A program made the position numbers and the translations under genes. This document shows, piece by piece, positions 62,518 to 64,000 of a stretch of 64,000 nt of DNA; within the stretch, counting starts at the first letter, position 1, and each line of letters begins with the position of its first letter. The DNA is from JACDBZ01 sp036262075 (GTDB lineage: Bacteria > Chloroflexota > Limnocylindria > QHBO01): assembly GCA_036262075.1 (NCBI GenBank), contig DATAJO010000004.1, forward strand, positions 1-64,000. Reading direction: 5' to 3'. A model generated the notes under the pieces. The model ran no database searches and was not told the DNA's origin. It saw only the letters and a program-made list of their open reading frames with translations.

Positions 62518-64000
62518 CTACGGAGCGGGGACCTCGTTCACGCGATCGGTGCCGGGCGAGCTGACCGGGCTGAACTCATCGAGGTAGGCGATGAGCGCAT
62601 CCAGGTCGACGCCGCCACCGACGCGCAATGCGGGGTCGATCTCGCGGAAGACGGTGAAGTTGTCACCGCCGTCGGCGAGGAAGTTGTTCACCGTGACGAT
62701 GTAGGTCTGCGCCGGGTCGATCGGCACGCCGTTCAGCATCAGGTCCGTGACGCTGATGCTCGCGCAGTCACGTCGCGTCGTCGGCGGCGTCGTCGGCAGC
62801 GGCGTGTCGACGAACGTCTTCGACAGCGTGTACGTGAAGCCTTCCGACACGCCGAGGTGCAGGAACGGCCGGCTCACACCCGCCGGCTGGCACTGCTGCT
62901 CGAGGACCCGCTTGATCTGGTCACCGGTCATCGGGATCGTCTGCAGCAGGTTGCCGAACGGCTGGACGAGGAACGCCTCCTCGTACGTGATCGTGCCGGT
63001 GCCGATGTCCGCACGGACACCGCCGGGGTTCATGAACGCGATCTGCGCGCCGTTGTCGGCGGTGGCCCACAGCTGGGCATCGGCGATGAGGTTGCTGAGG
63101 CTCGACTCCGAGCCCCGATCCTCGGCACCGCTGGGTGTCGCCGCGCGGGTGAGCGGAGCGGCCGCCTCCCCGACGGGCTGCTGGCCGACGACGTCGGACA
63201 GCGGCTTCCACTTGTTGATGACCGCCGTCAGCGCCGGGTCGCGCGGGACGTCCTGCGTCACGACGTGGTTCTGTGCGGTCACGAGGTCACGACGGACGTC
63301 ATGCGTCCGCTTGTCGAGGACGAGGTCGACCTCGCTGATGACCCGCCCGAACGAGTACGCGCTGGTCACGCGTCGCGGCTGGCCCGCGGGATCGGTCAGG
63401 ACGCAGTTGTACGGCAGGTGGGTGTGCCCGGTGACCATGAGGTCGATCTCGGGATCGAGCGCGGCCTGGATCTGGAGGATCGGCCCGGAGATGCCCTCGC
63501 AGCCGTTCGGATTGGCGATGCTGGCCGGCTCACCGCCCTCGTGGAGGAGGACGACGATGGCCTCGACGCCCTGGGCCTTGAGCTCCGGCACGAGCGCGTT
63601 CGCCGTGGCGGCCTCGTCGAGGAAGCTCCAGCCGCGAATGCCAGCCTGGGCGACGAGGGCCGGGGTGCCCTCGAGCGTCATGCCGATGAAGCCGATCTTC
63701 ACGTTCTGGACCTTCGTGACCCAGTACGGCGGCAGGGCCGTATCGCCGGTCTCGTCGTTCACGACGTTCGCCGCGAGGTACCGGTAGTCGGCGCCCTCGA
63801 ACGGCTGGTCCGGGAAGTAGCAGCCGTCGACCGGGTGGCAGCCACCGTTCTGCATGCGCAGGAGCTCGGTCACGCCCTCGTCGAACTCGTGGTTGCCGAC
63901 GCTCGAGACGTCGAGGCCGAGTGCGTTGAGCGACTCGACCGACGGCTCGTCGTGGAACAGGCCCGACAGGAACGGCGAGCCACCCACGAGGTCACCGGCC
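62518..64000 (-). CDS. 5'-nucleotidase/UshA-like metallophosphatase, N terminus off the right edge
   Basis: At least 494 residues of a secreted bimetallic phosphoesterase. Within the visible part, VSSVGNHEFDEG and LMVTGHTHLPYN are metal-site motifs of the calcineurin-like domain. The 5'-nucleotidase C-terminal domain follows (SSLSNLIADAQLWATA, AFMNPGGVRADIGTGTITYEEAFLVQPFGNLL, YIVTVNNFLADGGDNF). It hydrolyses extracellular nucleotides or related phosphoesters. The catalytic start (DxH) and signal peptide are outside the window. The reading frame stays open to the edge. Confidence 0.9.
   Translation of the reverse strand, partial: AGDLVGGSPFLSGLFHDEPSVESLNALGLDVSSVGNHEFDEGVTELLRMQNGGCHPVDGCYFPDQPFEGADYRYLAANVVNDETGDTALPPYWVTKVQNVKIGFIGMTLEGTPALVAQAGIRGWSFLDEAATANALVPELKAQGVEAIVVLLHEGGEPASIANPNGCEGISGPILQIQAALDPEIDLMVTGHTHLPYNCVLTDPAGQPRRVTSAYSFGRVISEVDLVLDKRTHDVRRDLVTAQNHVVTQDVPRDPALTAVINKWKPLSDVVGQQPVGEAAAPLTRAATPSGAEDRGSESSLSNLIADAQLWATADNGAQIAFMNPGGVRADIGTGTITYEEAFLVQPFGNLLQTIPMTGDQIKRVLEQQCQPAGVSRPFLHLGVSEGFTYTLSKTFVDTPLPTTPPTTRRDCASISVTDLMLNGVPIDPAQTYIVTVNNFLADGGDNFTVFREIDPALRVGGGVDLDALIAYLDEFSPVSSPGTDRVNEVPAP

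Noticed and set aside
1..64000. tRNA, rRNA or other standard RNA genes
   Set aside because: I scanned the gaps for T-loop (GTTCRANNC) plus acceptor pairing and found no convincing candidate. All gaps but one are under 300 bp.
1..64000. Insertion sequences, prophage or integrative elements
   Set aside because: No transposase, integrase, recombinase or phage structural protein is visible, and composition and coding density look uniform.

Overview
The window is 64 kb of very GC-rich (about 70%), gene-dense bacterial chromosome with no phage, transposase, CRISPR, rRNA or tRNA signal that I can see. The gene mix points to a free-living aerobic heterotroph of the Chloroflexota (Limnocylindria/Ellin6529-like lineages) or, less likely, an actinobacterium. 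It has an F420 biosynthesis block with F420-type oxidoreductases, an SLH-domain surface protein, a mycothiol-conjugate-amidase-like deacetylase, an FGLLP-motif membrane protein, a MarP-like protease and many VOC and TolB/PD40 proteins. The assignment rests on remembered family distributions, not on a search.

Layout. 0-10 kb: tail of an SLH protein, a histidine phosphatase, lysA back to back with a VOC gene, then a minus-strand series (DtxR regulator, small membrane protein, a 991-residue acidic TolB-like membrane protein, DUF971, patatin, Mca-like deacetylase, O-methyltransferase, sucraseferredoxin). 10-18 kb: lipoprotein, acs, GDT1-type transporter, MarR regulator, two tandem MFS exporters, serine hydrolase. 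18-26 kb: DUF885 hydrolase, ECF sigma/anti-sigma pair, secreted PD40 protein, nitroreductase, AlaX and YbaK-type trans-editing enzymes, ChaB. 26-32 kb: a surface-glycan-like module (NoeA-like methyltransferase, a 58-residue YIDPGSGS protein, membrane sulfatase) and a second DUF885. 32-41 kb: asd-hom, then cofD-cofC-cofE with an LLM and a PPOX F420-type enzyme, cinA and a lipid kinase. 41-59 kb: dihydropyrimidinase, HhH-GPD glycosylase, a repeat-rich intergenic stretch, a Vms1/eRF1-like protein, an LLM-cupin-nitrilase operon, MarP-like protease, potassium-channel-like protein, SDR, PLP decarboxylase, a frameshifted membrane-protein gene, class III aminotransferase and NCS1 permease. 59-64 kb: two CPA2 antiporters, a HAD phosphatase behind a 19-codon leader ORF, and a 5'-nucleotidase running off the right edge.

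How it works together. The permease, dihydropyrimidinase, nitrilase/beta-ureidopropionase, LLM enzyme and class III aminotransferase can be assembled into a pyrimidine (or hydantoin) salvage/catabolic route. No classical dihydropyrimidine dehydrogenase is in view, and the organism makes F420, so an F420- or flavin-dependent LLM enzyme could supply the missing redox step (hypothesis). lysA, asd and hom cover aspartate-family amino acids.

Two window-wide signals stand out. About 20 of some 64 genes have a TANNNT hexamer (mostly TAGNNT) 6-9 nt before the start codon and usually no Shine-Dalgarno, which is the signature of leaderless transcription; I used it to choose several starts. The 7-mer GCATCGG/CCGATGC is roughly ten times commoner than base composition predicts. 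Several intergenic gaps also hold nested palindromes.
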